Below are positions 21,352 to 33,165 of a DNA stretch of 64,000 nt, in pieces. Position numbers and translations under genes: made by a program. The stretch comes from Chalara sp. BL73 (taxonomy: Eukaryota; Ascomycota; Leotiomycetes; Helotiales). The notes under the pieces are model-generated. The model searched no databases and was not told where the DNA came from. It worked only from the letters and a program-made list of their open reading frames with translations. The stretch is taken from assembly GCA_918026815.1 (NCBI GenBank), contig CAKJVC010000075.1, positions 62,001 to 126,000 on the forward strand, read 5' to 3'. Each line of letters begins with the position of its first letter. Position 1 is the stretch's first letter.

Positions 21352-23468
21352 TTAATTCACCAGGACTCTGGTTCCTCTGCTATCCAATTTTGGAAGAGGC
21401 ATCAGGAAATCCACAGCTTGCGAAATATCCGACTCATCAGTTTCGAATAATGAGAGCACTGGTGCATTAGGTCTGAAAATGACTGCCAATGCCCAGTTCA
21501 TTTCGGCATAAGCCAAACTATAATTTTTGTCAGTAAATATTTTCACTCACGCACAGTACAAGGGTTATTCGGCGCATCGGTAGAAGGAGGGGTATTCTCA
21601 CTTGATCCCCAAACAGTTCCTCGATCCTCTACTGAAAGGAACCCAGTTTCTGTTCATTTTGGCATCATAATCCCCTAACCAGCGTTCGGGGATGAATTTG
21701 AAAGGCTCGGGGTAGATCTCTGGGTCGGTATGCATCATGTATGCCCCCATTCCAACAGGAGTATTTTTTGGAATAGTCCATTGCCTGTATTTGATTGCAA
21801 CATCCGGAGAGCAGCGGGGAAGGCGACGCATAACGCCATAGCTCAAGCTTAGCATCAGTTAGTTAAAGATCTTATGCGGCTCTAGATCAGGCTTACCGAA
21901 GCCCTTCTTTGATGACTGCCTGCAAGTACGGCAGCTTCTCCAAGTCTGCCCATCTTGGCAAGTTTTCAGGATAATCAGCCATGACATCCTTTAATTCCCT
22001 CTCAAGACGCTCCCTCATGTGCGAGTTACTTAGGAGGTAATAAGATATGAAGCCCATTGTACGCGCAGTCGTAGCTGTACCGGCGCCGAAAAGTACCATG
22101 GCTTCTCTGCTTAACCGTTCAATAGAGCGCTCAGATTCAGGCATGTCGCTAGAAACAATGTGTCGAAAGATAGAACTTGTCGCATTCTCGTCAACCTTTT
22201 CAGGACTTAAGTTCTCACGCTTCGAATCTATAATGTGTTGCATTGCTAGCTGTAAATGTGGTTAGCTGGCAATTACATAGTTGCGGTCACTGGATTTGTG
22301 TGAGATTTACATTGCGAAACGAATTGAATCCAGCGGCTCCCGGATATACGCGGAATAGAAATCCTGTTGGTATCATTCGAGCCAAGCTACCTCTGTTAGG
22401 GAGGTCCGCTTTCCAAATACAGCTACAAGGAACTTACGTGACTAACTCAGGGATATGCATAAACAAAAGGAGCTGCCTCACTATTCTCTCAATCAAGTTA
22501 TGCCTACGTTATGTTAATACAATATTCTTGACGGTATCACGTCAAGGTTACTTACCAATCCGCACCAAACTCAACTTGATTCATCATATTTGGCGGAGTC
22601 TCACAGCAGATCCTTCCGATCACATCTCCGGCAAACGCAGAGAATACATGATCAAGCCGAATAACTCTCTTCGATCCTCTCATTTCTTCTAGTCGAGTAT
22701 TTAACAGCTTAGCTTCTTCAATTATCATACCTTCCATCCTGTCGATTCCTAGGCGAGAAAAGAATGGCTCAAGAGGTTTCCGGCGACGGCGGTGCAATTC
22801 GTGGTTTTCAGTCATAGTGTGGGAGCCTTCACTAAATTAGATGGCGAGTTAGATAGGATGAGGGAATCATACCGTCAAAGCCGATGCCTTTCCTGTAGCG
22901 AGGCCATATCCCCGTGCGGCGAGTACTGCCGGCGACGTACACTTCGTTGTAAAATTCTGGGTCGTTGATCACGATTTCGTAGGGGTTTATTCGGAGGATG
23001 GGACCTATTCGAAATCAACAACGTTAAATTGCTATCGCTGGAATTTGAGGAGGAGGAAGTTGGGATTGGCGGGGTTAGGGCCGCTGGATTTTGGGTCATT
23101 TCCTTCGGAGATTTTCAGGTTGTGAGATGCCGGAATACTTATCTGTACCAGCTACTATTGCGATGGAGGCCGCACCACAGTGGAAGGGGAAAAAAAGTTA
23201 CCATACCATATTTGCTGTGCATCTCCTCAATTTTGTATATATACTGTCCCCTTTTCACTACATCATAATAGAACTCGTACCATCCAGTAGCAGCAGCAAT
23301 TCTAGGACCCGGAAACCCTGCCAAGGGATCAAAGTAGAGACGGTAAATGACCAGTGAAAGACTGTAGGCGCAAAAGACTACACCAAGAGCCGTAGCAAGC
23401 ATACCATACTTTGCGAGCAAAGAGCTTTCAGAAGCAAAAAACTGAATGTTACTGAGTAATGCTTCCAT
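21352..23468 (-). CDS. Cytochrome P450 of the diterpenoid/sesterterpenoid cluster, intact
   Basis: Eight exons give 525 residues in one continuous frame: 23468-23207, 23004-22873, 22826-22556, 22503-22438, 22392-22311, 22249-21897, 21847-21602 and 21517-21352. All introns are GT-AG; the first is about 200 bases and the rest about 46-84. ATG 23468 was chosen because the frame upstream has only TTG. An N-terminal membrane anchor (about residues 17-40) and the hinge FPGPRI come first. The I-helix is LFGAGTATTART, the ExxR motif is EGLR (386-389), the PERW-type segment is FIPERWL, and the heme loop is FSRGSRNCLGI with Cys about 467. All key residues are present. It resembles the fungal P450s of the trichodiene-oxygenase group. 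It is divergent from the terpene synthase, so it probably hydroxylates that enzyme's product in the ER membrane. Confidence 0.9.
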
Positions 23469-25507
23469 GTTGCTGTGGTTTTCTAATCTTGGAGGCAAAG
23501 ATACTCAGAGATGGAGGTACAAGAGAGTATGAGTTGGGAGCTTAAATGGAACACATATAACCCTCATGCCAATACTATTCTCTCTTGCTTACTATATATA
23601 GAATGGGGTAGCACTCAAATATTGTCAACTCCACCCTCGAAGGTTGAATGTGCAGCTGGTGCCTCGGGCAGAACACTTTGAGACTCCAATCAAAAGCGAA
23701 ATGCCTCGTTTACGGTATTACTGTAAGCTATCGGGAGAATTCTCAATACCTGCAATAGCTGCTGTTCGGTTTTCTTACATGCTCTATTTCTGCGCTTTAT
23801 GACTTGGTTTACGAGATGGATGATCTTTCCAATAATCCTAATATGCATTACTCGCGAGATGTTTATCTAGGCCAATCGAGTATTAGCACTGTTACTCGAA
23901 CCTTATCAATCTAAGCTGCAGAGTAGTCAGGGGTAAGACGGCACCAGCTCCACCGAGCGTCGCTCTAGTTCCTTGACATGCCGTTTTGTATACAGTGAAG
24001 CAAGGTAGCTAACCCTTGAAAGGTGGGAGCCTGGGCGGCGACTCCTTATGTAGGCATATGGCACAGCTTTGGGGAATCATTTACAAGTCTCACCCGTATC
24101 ATAAGATTTCCCTGTGAAAGCGTAAGCTCTTTATCCTAAATCTGCCTTACTTCTGATCCTTGCTAGCTAACGAGACGGGTTGCTTTGCTATGAGATCGAG
24201 ATACCGGAACAACTAGCGAAGTCAGTTGTTTTGCTAAGCAGACCATATAACTTGCGGGAAAAGATGACAAGTGCCGGTTCACATTGTAGGCGAATGCGAC
24301 ATTAGAAGAGCCGACTATTTGTCTTAACAACCATGTGATATATACTTGGTTGTAAAGAGTTGCTGATAATAACGTTACGTTAATGCTATTTTTGAATAAT
24401 AGAAGTCTCCGATAACCAGCTAAGTGCAGCAGCGAGGTCAGGGGCCATTTCAGCCAGTGTAAACGAATACACCCCGCACCGTATTACAGCCGTATTATGT
24501 GTCATCATATTCACCATATCCTTCCGTCTTGCGCAAGTAAGTAGATCAATATGTACGAGGAAAAGTATTTAGTAGGATTAAAGAGATTGCTACGACTTAT
24601 CTCGATGTAATAGCGATACTGTCTAAAATCTTACTTCGATATGTATGACTGCTGAGGTCATGACACAACATAATCCCTGTAATTTCTGCAGTGCGACGTA
24701 CCATATGAGATGCGAGATAGAATAGCCGAATATCTTGGAAAGCTTACTGGCGCCGCACCGGGATGGGCGGTGAACTAGCATGGGTGTGCCGAGCCTAGTC
24801 CTATCTTGGCATTGTGGCGGAAGTGGGCCGTCATACTAACCAACAACCCATAGTTTTGTTTCAACCTGGTTCTCATCAGCACATCTAGCTAGTCAGCGCT
24901 AGGGCCTATTGCACCGACGGATCGTAGAATCTTACCCTGCGGCAAATTGTTATTGAAGCCTCCTACGTAGGCATCTGTCACCCCACCCCCGCAATATATC
25001 TCAAAACTGAGCCTGAAGCAAGGGGGATCGTAACAAATCAGCGAGCTGGAAGCTTCTCGAAGACCAATCAAGAGCTCTTTTCAGCCCACAGGTTAAGGAG
25101 CATTCCGTGGGGGCAGACCTACCTGTCTAGGAAAGAATCCTTTTGATCTTGGCCTGGTTTTGAGCTTTGTGTGAGTTCTAAGAACGGACTACATCCGACA
25201 ATATCAAGTTGAGTTGTCAGATTAATGAACATCACACGGCTCAATCGGGGAGGATGTGTTGTTTCCTATCAAAGGTGCCCTGCTGCTTATTCGCATCAGG
25301 TGGACTCCACCCAGAACGGTGCTGCCCTCGATACCAGTAGATATGCAAACTGGTTTCATCAAGAAGGAACACTTAAGTACAACCAACACGAGTGTTTGTG
25401 ATAAAAGATGCCACCCAAAGCCACCCCTCTAACTTTCAAATCCTTGTTACTAGTCCATATCGCCCTCTTCTTCTTCTACATTGTAATCCACTTCATCTTA
25501 TCCGAAA
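23469..25507. promoter_or_regulatory. Divergent 2 kb region between P450 and terpene synthase
   Basis: No gene is visible in this 2 kb. On the minus strand a TATA-like run (TATATATA, 23593-23600) lies about 130 bases upstream of the P450 start. No clear TATA was seen for the terpene synthase. The region is long for a fungal bidirectional promoter and might once have held another gene, but no homology was recognised. Confidence 0.45.
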
Positions 25508-28154
25508 ATGGAATACAAATACTCTACAGTCGTCGACCCTGTAACTTACGAAACTGAAGGCCTTTGTGAGGGCATTCCACTCAGATGCCATCACAATCCC
25601 GAATTTGAAGAGATCGAGACTTTGAGATGTCAGGAGGATTGGAGAGAATATGTTGGGCCTCTAGGGTTTTATAAAGGCGGCCTGGGACCAAGATGGAATT
25701 TCATGGCTATTACTGTACCTGAGTGTTTGCCAGAGAGGCTAGGGGTTCTAGGCTATGCAAATGAGCTGGCTTTCCTGCACGATGGTAAGTGAAACAATGA
25801 AATCTGTTTAACATAATTTTCTACGCTGGATTACTAATTCTTATGCAGATGTCACGGACGTCGCATCTCTTGTAAGTCTTATGAATCCGTACAGAAGTAG
25901 AACTTGACAAGACATAGGGAGAATTACACAATAACGATTTAATGGTTTCTTTTGAACAAGCAGCCAAGACCGGGAAAATCGAAAACGCTGCTTCAGGAAA
26001 GAGGGCGATCCAAGCCAAAATTGCTCTGCAAATGATGGCATTGAACAAAGAACAAGCAATCACCACAATGAAGGCTTGGGCTAAATTTGCGGAATTGGGC
26101 TCAGGTCGTCAACACCAAACGCACTTCAAAACAGAAGCTGAATACATTGCATATCGAATGATAGACATTGGCACAATGTCGGTTATTCTGTTTCGTTAAA
26201 AAGAACTGCAGCTAATTTACTGATAGGTTCTGGTACGGCATGGTAACATTCGGAATGGGTATCAGTATACCTGAAGAAGAATTGGATCTTTGTCACGAAC
26301 TGGCCAACACTGCATACCTGAATTTAGGTCTCACAAATGACCTATACTCGTGGCAAAAAGAATACGAAACAGCAGTAGCCATGGGACAAGATTATGTTGT
26401 GAATATCATCTCGGTACTAATGGAGGAGCATAGTATCTCTGAGAAAGAAGCTAAGGCAATCTGCAGAGAGAAGATCAAGGTAACTATTGTTGACTTTCGG
26501 AAGATTGTCAAGGACACAGGCGAAAGAACTGATGTATCTGTCGACCTGAAGAAGTATCTTGAAGCTCTCCTATACAGCCTGAGTGGAAATCTTGTTTGGA
26601 GCTTGGAATGTCCGAGATACCATCGCTGGGCCGCATACAACGGAAGGCAGCTTGATTGGATGAAAAATGGAATTCCTAAAATCTATAAAGCCTCCACAAA
26701 CGGAACGGTCACAAACGGAAATGGCTCGGTTGAGTCAAAGATGACCAAGACAAATGGCACTGTTAATGGAGCCGTCTCATCCCCAAAGCCCAAATTGACA
26801 AACGGTTCGAGTGGACTACAAAATCTGAATAGGGACGATCGGTCAAGCAACGATATTGACACTAGCCTTGTTAATGTTTTTGCAACCAAAAAAACCAATG
26901 GCCTGAATGGGGTGAAACTCCATGACAAAAACATCACTCTACCGTCTGCTGGTGTTAAGCTTCATCCAGATGTTGTGCTTCAACAGGATTTGGAAGACTT
27001 AGATACGAAGGTCAAATCTTAAGCTCCTTGTCTGAACAAACACCACTAACTGCAGCTACAACAGGTAATTCAAGCACCATACGAATATATAACCTCCCTT
27101 CCATCGAAAGGCATCAGAGAGCAAGCAATCGACGCCATGAATGTCTGGTGCCGTGTGCCCGCCTCCAAATTGGAAAGAATCAAATTGATTACCACATTGC
27201 TCCATAGTGCTTCATTGATGTAATTTCCCTGTTGTTTATCAGCGGAAAATAATTGACATGTACTACAGGCTTGACGATTTGGAGGATGGATCGCATCTTC
27301 GTCGAGGAAAGCCATCCGTGCATACGATATTTGGAGCAGGACAGACAGTAAATTCTGCAAATTATCAAATTATTCGTGCGCTAGAAGAGGTGCATAGGTT
27401 TGGAGACTCCAAAAGCCTAATGGTTTTCACTGGTTAGTGAGTTGCTGATCTTATGGCTATCGGACATACTGACAATTTTGCCCTCAGAGGAGTTGAAAAC
27501 CCTTTATGTGGGTCAGAGTCTGGATCTCTACTGGACTAGTAATCTGATTTGCCCTTCTGTGAATGAATATTCCAAAATGGTTGAAAGCAGTAAATAATCA
27601 TGACCTTGGGTGTATTGGAAGAGGCACTGATGATTGGCAGAAACAGGCGGCCTCTTCAGGCTGTTTGGTCGTCTCATGGCAGTCCACTCTACCAACCCTG
27701 TCAAAGTCGACCTGAGCGACCTTCTTAGTGACTTCGGGCACTATTTTCAAACCCGTGATGACTACCAGAATTTAGTCTCTCCCGAAGTATGTCAATAATT
27801 CCCTCTCACTCCGGAGATAAGACTGACAGACATCAGTACACAAAGCAGAAAGGATTCTGTGAAGACCTTGATGAAGGGAAATACTCATTACCACTCATTC
27901 ATCTCCTCCATTCCATGCCCTCTGACTATCTCCTTAAAAATATCTTAACTCAACGCCGTATAAATGATGGGTCAAGTTTGGCACATAAGCAGACCATTCT
28001 TGACATGATGGAGAAGGGTGGTAGTTTGAAATTTACCGCAGATGTGCTAGACGTATTGCATACGAAAGTGGAGAAGAGTGTTGGGGAGTTGGAGAAGAAG
28101 TTTGGAATGGAGAATTTGGAGTTGAGATTGATTCTAAAGATGTTGGAAAATTGA
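25508..28154 (+). CDS. Bifunctional prenyltransferase-terpene synthase (fusicoccadiene-synthase-like)
   Basis: Nine exons give 742 residues: 25508-25784, 25849-25871, 25918-26177, 26227-27010, 27065-27219, 27269-27432, 27488-27589, 27641-27786 and 27837-28154. The N-terminal class I cyclase domain (about 1-325) opens [19 protein letters not shown], like the fusicocca-2,10(14)-diene synthase PaFS as I remember it. It has the metal-binding D92-D-V-T-D96, formed across intron 1, and the NSE motif N224..S228..E232. A disordered linker (about 325-440) is rich in TNGT-type repeats. The C-terminal isoprenyl-diphosphate synthase domain (about 448-742) has D502-D-L-E-D506 and FQTRDDYQN with D628-D629. 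The protein should condense IPP and DMAPP to GGPP or GFPP and cyclise it. Diterpene (5-8-5 type) is more likely from the N-terminal resemblance. No lesion was found. The donor at 27011 (GTCAAA) and that at 26178 (GTCGGT) are weak. Confidence 0.93.
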
Positions 28155-28820
28155 GCAGCAATGCTCGCTCGTATATGTTAGATTGGGTCTTGATTCGGAC
28201 GACGTAGCAGTGAACTTCAGTATAACTCTTTTTGCATAGACACAATATAAACTATTATTTCCTCTTTAATTATCTCAATTCAAATTTGATTGGCAGCCAG
28301 AATGTAGTCAAATGGTGTCGCATGGACAGGGACCGCCGTATCAAAGATATGGATATGCATATTCCTGAATAGAACCGACCATAATGCTTGCGTAAGGCTA
28401 GTCAGGGGCGGGGGGTGGGTAGCAGGGAGAGCTCCGTGCTGACAAAATGCAACCCGAAGCTGGAACCGGCATGATACCACATCTGGTAATTCTAGCCGAT
28501 CGGGAGGCTTGCCACTCTTCTCGGTACGTAAACTGTATTTGTGACTCGTTCCTGGGATTAATGGATTAGCATGCAAGCTGCGTTTTAACCGGGATCAGTG
28601 TTATTGTACAGATGGAAATTGACCCCCATCAAGATCTCCCTTAACTCCATTCACCCTTTCCTCCTAAACCCGAAGCAAGCTATGTTTCATTATTAGTGAG
28701 AAACGGCATTCAAATCGAACTTCCATTTGCTTGAGCAACCTGTTGGACACTCATACCACTGCCAAGTACAAAGCTAACAGTAATTTCTTAGTCAAATCGG
28801 ATGCCACCAGCAGCATAACT
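28155..28820. other. Intergenic region
   Basis: This is the terpene synthase 3' flank and the transporter promoter. A minus-strand open frame here has no protein-like features. The transporter frame is open upstream to 28731 but only with a TTG, so the start was placed at ATG 28821. Confidence 0.45.
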
Positions 28821-30493
28821 ATGACTTCTAGCGATCCTGTCATGGAGCCCAGAGACGCAAGAAAACAAGATGTCACGCCCGTTCAGGCCCCTATCGACAG
28901 TGAGACATCTACGGGTTTAGATCCGCCTATCGGCGACTCCACCACAGGCAGAGACAAACAAAATGTTACACCAGTCGATACATCAGCAGAAGTTGAGAAA
29001 GCCTCAGTTGTCGACCCCAACGTAGTCGACTGGGACGGCCCCGATGACCCAGCAAACCCAGTGAACTTCCGCGGAAGCATAAAATCAATCAACATCGGTA
29101 TAGTCAGTGCAATTACATTCGTCACACCTCTAGCCTCTTCAATGTTTGCGCCCGGTGTCCCGGAACTCATGGCGGAATTCAATAGTACCAATACGTTGTT
29201 GGCTGGGTTCGTGGTTTCGGTGTACGTCCTTGGATTCGCAGTTGGCCCTCTAGTATTGGCTCCAGCATCTGAGCTGTATGGAAGAGCAATTATTTATCAC
29301 ATTTGCAACGTCGGGTTCGTTATTTTTAGTGTTGCATGTGCCATTAGTACAGATCTGGGCATGCTCATCTCCTTTCGATTTTTCCAAGGCTGCTTTGGCT
29401 CTGCGCCTGTGACGAATGGTGAGTTATACCTGCATCCCTCCACCTAGTGCCTCTGTTGAAGTCGACTTACTGACTTCCCCTCCTTGCAGGGGGCGGCACA
29501 ATCGCAGACCTTATCGTGCAAGAGAAACGAGGAGGTGTAATTGCCATCTATGCCCTCGGGCCATTACTCGGACCAGTCATTGGACCTGTCGCAGGAGGAT
29601 ACCTCATAGCTGCTCGAGGCTGGAGATGGGTCTTTTGGGTCCTTACAATGATTGGCGGGTTTTTCACCATTATCTCTCTTCTCTTTCTGCGCGAGACTTA
29701 CACAACAGTGCTTCTCAAGCGCAAAACAGTACGTCTTATCAAGGAAACCGGAAATACCAATCTGCGCTCTAAAAGAGACAGCGGCCTGACTGCGAAACAA
29801 CTCTTCCTCCGATCTATTATCCGGCCAACCAAAATCCTTATCATGTCACCCATCGTCTTCGCTTGCTCAATATATGTCGGTGTCGTTTATGGATATCAAT
29901 ACCTCATGTTTGCGACCTTCACGGTCGTATTCGAAGAGCAATACGGAATCCCAACCAAGTCTGTGGGCCTTACGTTTCTCGGGGTTGGAACCGGATCATT
30001 GATAGGCCTCTTCGTCATTGGTGCCGTTTCTGATCGCATCCTCAAAGCCAAATCAAAACCAGCCCTAGAATCACCTGCCGGAACCATGCAACCTGAATAC
30101 CGCCTCCCACCCCTCATTGTCGGCGCCTTTTTCATCCCCATCGGCCTTTTTCTGTATGGGTGGTCAGCTCAATACAAGACGCACTGGATTGTACCTATTG
30201 TTGGTACAGCCTTGGTCGGTGTCGGTAATATAGCGGTCTTCATGTGCATAACTAGTTACCTTGTTGATGCATTCACCATCTTTGCAGCGAGTGCTTTAGC
30301 AGCAAACACAGTGGTCAGAAGCATAATGGGCGCTCTCTTGCCCTTGGCTGGTCAGAGCATGTATGCCTCACTGGGATTGGGCTGGGGCAACAGTCTTCTA
30401 GGATTCATCTCCGTTGCGTGTATTCCGGTTCCGTGGGCGTTGATGAAGTATGGCGAGAGGTTGAGAGAGGGTTTTGATATGAATAGACTATGA
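28821..30493 (+). CDS. MFS multidrug exporter, DHA1 type
   Basis: Two exons (28821-29418 and 29490-30493) encode 533 residues. A polar, cytosolic N-terminus of about 90 residues ends in VDWDGPDDPANPVNF, the typical entry to TM1 in fungal DHA1 (12-TM drug:H+ antiporter) proteins. Further marks are APGVPELM, ELYGRAIIYH after TM2, the conserved RFFQGCFGSAPVTNGGGTIADL (a glycine-rich segment split by the intron), GPLLGPVIGPVAGGY (antiporter motif C) and RGWRWVFW. Twelve hydrophobic segments can be counted. It lies immediately downstream of the terpene synthase on the same strand and most likely exports the cluster product or confers self-protection. The substrate is not visible from sequence. Confidence 0.85.
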
Positions 30494-30990
30494 ATAGTGG
30501 AGGTTATATATAGCTGTTTGCCCGGCTTTAGTTGTTGACCAAAGAGTCACTCTCATGAATCATGTGCCAGGACCTGGACTTCAGGCTCAGGTAACGCTAG
30601 GCGCACAGTTCTAGGAGATGAGAGTTTACTTGTGATGGTGAACCAATATCCGGGAAAGTTGTGGTATGGAACTTTACAGGCCTAACAGTCACACTTGGTG
30701 TATATACTGATCAACTAATGATGTAAACGGCATCGCTTAAGGCAGTAAGCAACCCTATCATTGACCCAGAGTTGCTCGATGGGATAGCTCAATCTATCGC
30801 TTCATTCTCATAATATGGTCCATGTGGTATTTTGAGTGCCGACACTGCTATGTTTCCATCTAGAACCAACGGTATGGCGCCAGTGTCAGGCACAAATATT
30901 CGAAGTGATTAGTAGCGATAGAGTCAGACAGTTTTATCATTTATCTATCATCTATCTATTAGCTCAAGCTCTATATTTTACTGGAAGATG
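30494..30990. other. Intergenic region between convergent genes
   Basis: The 3' ends of the transporter and the CRAL-TRIO gene face each other here. A short TCTA/TATC microsatellite lies near 30937-30960. Confidence 0.45.
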
Positions 30991-32306
30991 CTAGATATTT
31001 AATTTAATTGGTGCCTCCTTGATATTCTTGCTTGGATTCCCGAATGTCTTCTCCTGCTGAAAGGTCGTGTCGCCTTTCGTATCTCCAAGGGGTCTCAGTA
31101 CAGCCACTGGCTCGACCCTAGGTATTCCATCAATACTTCCAACTGCCACTGCTGTCCTCCTGCCCAATAAGTCTACATTCCACTTGAGTTGGCCAAGAGG
31201 GAATGTTTTCCCAGACCATGACGACCAGATCAACGCGCGACTGATGCCCGAGTCGACATTCGGAGTCATACCCTGGGTGAAATGAAACGCGCCACCAAAC
31301 TTAGTCGGTATGTTGTCTAGATCGATAAAGGATGCCAGAGTAGGCAGCACCTCACTAGGAGTGAGTATCACCAGCTTTGCAGCAGTCACTGGGTCCATCC
31401 ATTTCTTTATAACGCCCCACATCATTGCAAAGTATGGTGGCGCATTGAGTACCTGCATACAGTCAGTTTCCTAAGTCAGGCATGATTGGATACGCCTGGC
31501 CAAACGTACAAAAACACGATCGATTATTTCCGGATAACTGAGCGCTAGCAATTTGCTGATGTCCTGCGTATAATTTCTTACGTCCCAGCCTTGCCTCAAT
31601 CCAAACTCTGAGATATCGGCAAGATATACTGCACCAGTAATGGGCACTTCGGGATTGGGTCGGTCACGCATGGCAGAGCAAAGTGGCAGCACAAAGCGAG
31701 TCAGATAATCATGAACCACACAAGCACGCTGGAGCGTATTGGAACCTGCTCCAGTCCCTTCTAGGTTCTTATTCAGGTTCATACCACGACTCTTCTCATA
31801 GCCTACTAAGGTGGCTCGATTGAGATAAGCGAGATCGAACATGCAGATTGGAAGGCCTTGTTTGTCCCGACGACCGCACCAATGAGGATACTGGAATCTC
31901 TAGTCAGAAAGGTCAATTAGCTAGCGAGGGTCAGGCACTGAACGTTACTGACCAATCTACGAGCGTTTTCATACGTTGTAACATCTATCTCATCGTATAG
32001 CTGGAGAATATGGTTTGATTCGCGAGCCGTTATGGCCTCTTGGAATTGCTTCACCGCGCCACCAACATCAAAACTTCGCGCACGAAGAAATCGTCTGTTA
32101 CTCAGTCAATGTGGCTTTCTTTACAGAGTTAGCGATGGGACAGACAGTAGAGTGGCCTCATCATTCAATCCATCACGAACATCTTCGTCCTTTAGACTAG
32201 CTGGCGGAGATAAGAGTCCTCGGTCGGCACATACCTTAGAGAAAGCCTCAAATCTAGACGCTTCTTGCGCGGATAATTCGTTAAGAATGCTCGTATGGAG
32301 ATCCAT
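30991..32306 (-). CDS. Sec14-like CRAL-TRIO lipid-transfer protein
   Basis: Four exons (32306-32146, 32094-31953, 31890-31510, 31452-30991) encode 381 residues in phase. The N-terminal helical CRAL-TRIO-N region contains DEATLLRFLRARSFDVGGAVKQF, the standard opening of Sec14-type proteins. The lipid-binding CRAL-TRIO domain follows, with PICMFDLAYLN, ITGAVYLADISEFGL, YPEIIDRVFVLNAPPYFAMMWGVIKKWMDP and TPSEVLPTLASFIDLDNIPTKFGG, the last being the usual gate/floor region. It should bind and exchange phospholipids or other hydrophobic ligands between membranes. There is no signal peptide. It is next to the terpenoid cluster, but nothing in the sequence ties it to that pathway. Donor sites GTCTGT and GTCAGT are slightly unusual. 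Confidence 0.88.
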
Positions 32307-32477
32307 TCTAGTTACACCAGGACTGCAATTACCTGGAAATGCTACCTCTATATTACAAATCGAAGGCTCACACGTAACTAAGATGGGGAGTTCCTTATCG
32401 TAATATTTTAGAGAGTTGATGCAACATTTGAGAACAATAATCCTACACTTAATTTACTCTCGTGGCGGGAGAAGCCC

Positions 32478-32485
32478 TTTATATA
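32478..32485 (-). promoter_or_regulatory. TATA box of the CRAL-TRIO gene
   Basis: On the minus strand this reads TATATAAA, about 175 bases upstream of the start codon. It is a sequence match only. Confidence 0.4.
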
Positions 32486-33165
32486 CACTATCCAGTACAT
32501 AATGTACTGTGTGATTGCGTACATTGAATCCCTGACATTCTAAGATTGGCTCCTCAGTAAGATTCGGCCACAGTAGCACCGACCTTGCTTAAAAATAGGA
32601 GCTCTGTACTCAACTCAAATAATAGTCCTTGTACTAGTTACTGGGATCTTAGGCTATATGTGACACAAATTTTCTATTCAGAGTACAACCTTTTTGGACA
32701 AGATATTCTGTCTATGGGCTCAAGATCTACAGGCCGTAGCTATACAATACCAACCAATGTGCCCTTTTATAAAGACTATGGCAACCCAGAACCTTATAAC
32801 TAATGCCCTACCAGTGCTATTATTTTATTACTACTATAAGGTCTTTTTTTTTAGTAATAGTTATATTTATTCCGATAGTAGTTTGTAAAACCAATACCGG
32901 CATTTTTCTAGTACCAGCACGTGCCTGAGGCCAAGTGCAATAGTTGTCAGAAACAGAGGATCTGCGAGACTATCACAACAATAGAATACGGGCCTATTAG
33001 GAACGCTATAGTTATTGTATTATCTACGGCTATAGGCCGTAATATATGAGTGAGAGATTTTCTAACTCTTTCGCCTACTTGCGTAAGCCAATTCCTTACA
33101 ATCGCGATACAAAGTTCCGAACACGTGACAAATTATTACTACGCTACAACTCCTGTCGTACCTTT
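32486..33165. other. Intergenic region
   Basis: This is moderately AT-rich and lies between the CRAL-TRIO promoter and the RHS relic. The C-terminal end of the relic may extend into it but is not recognisable. Confidence 0.35.

Noticed and set aside
30937..30960. TATC-type repeat as a CRISPR or regulatory array
   Set aside because: It is a simple microsatellite in a eukaryotic genome with no spacer structure.
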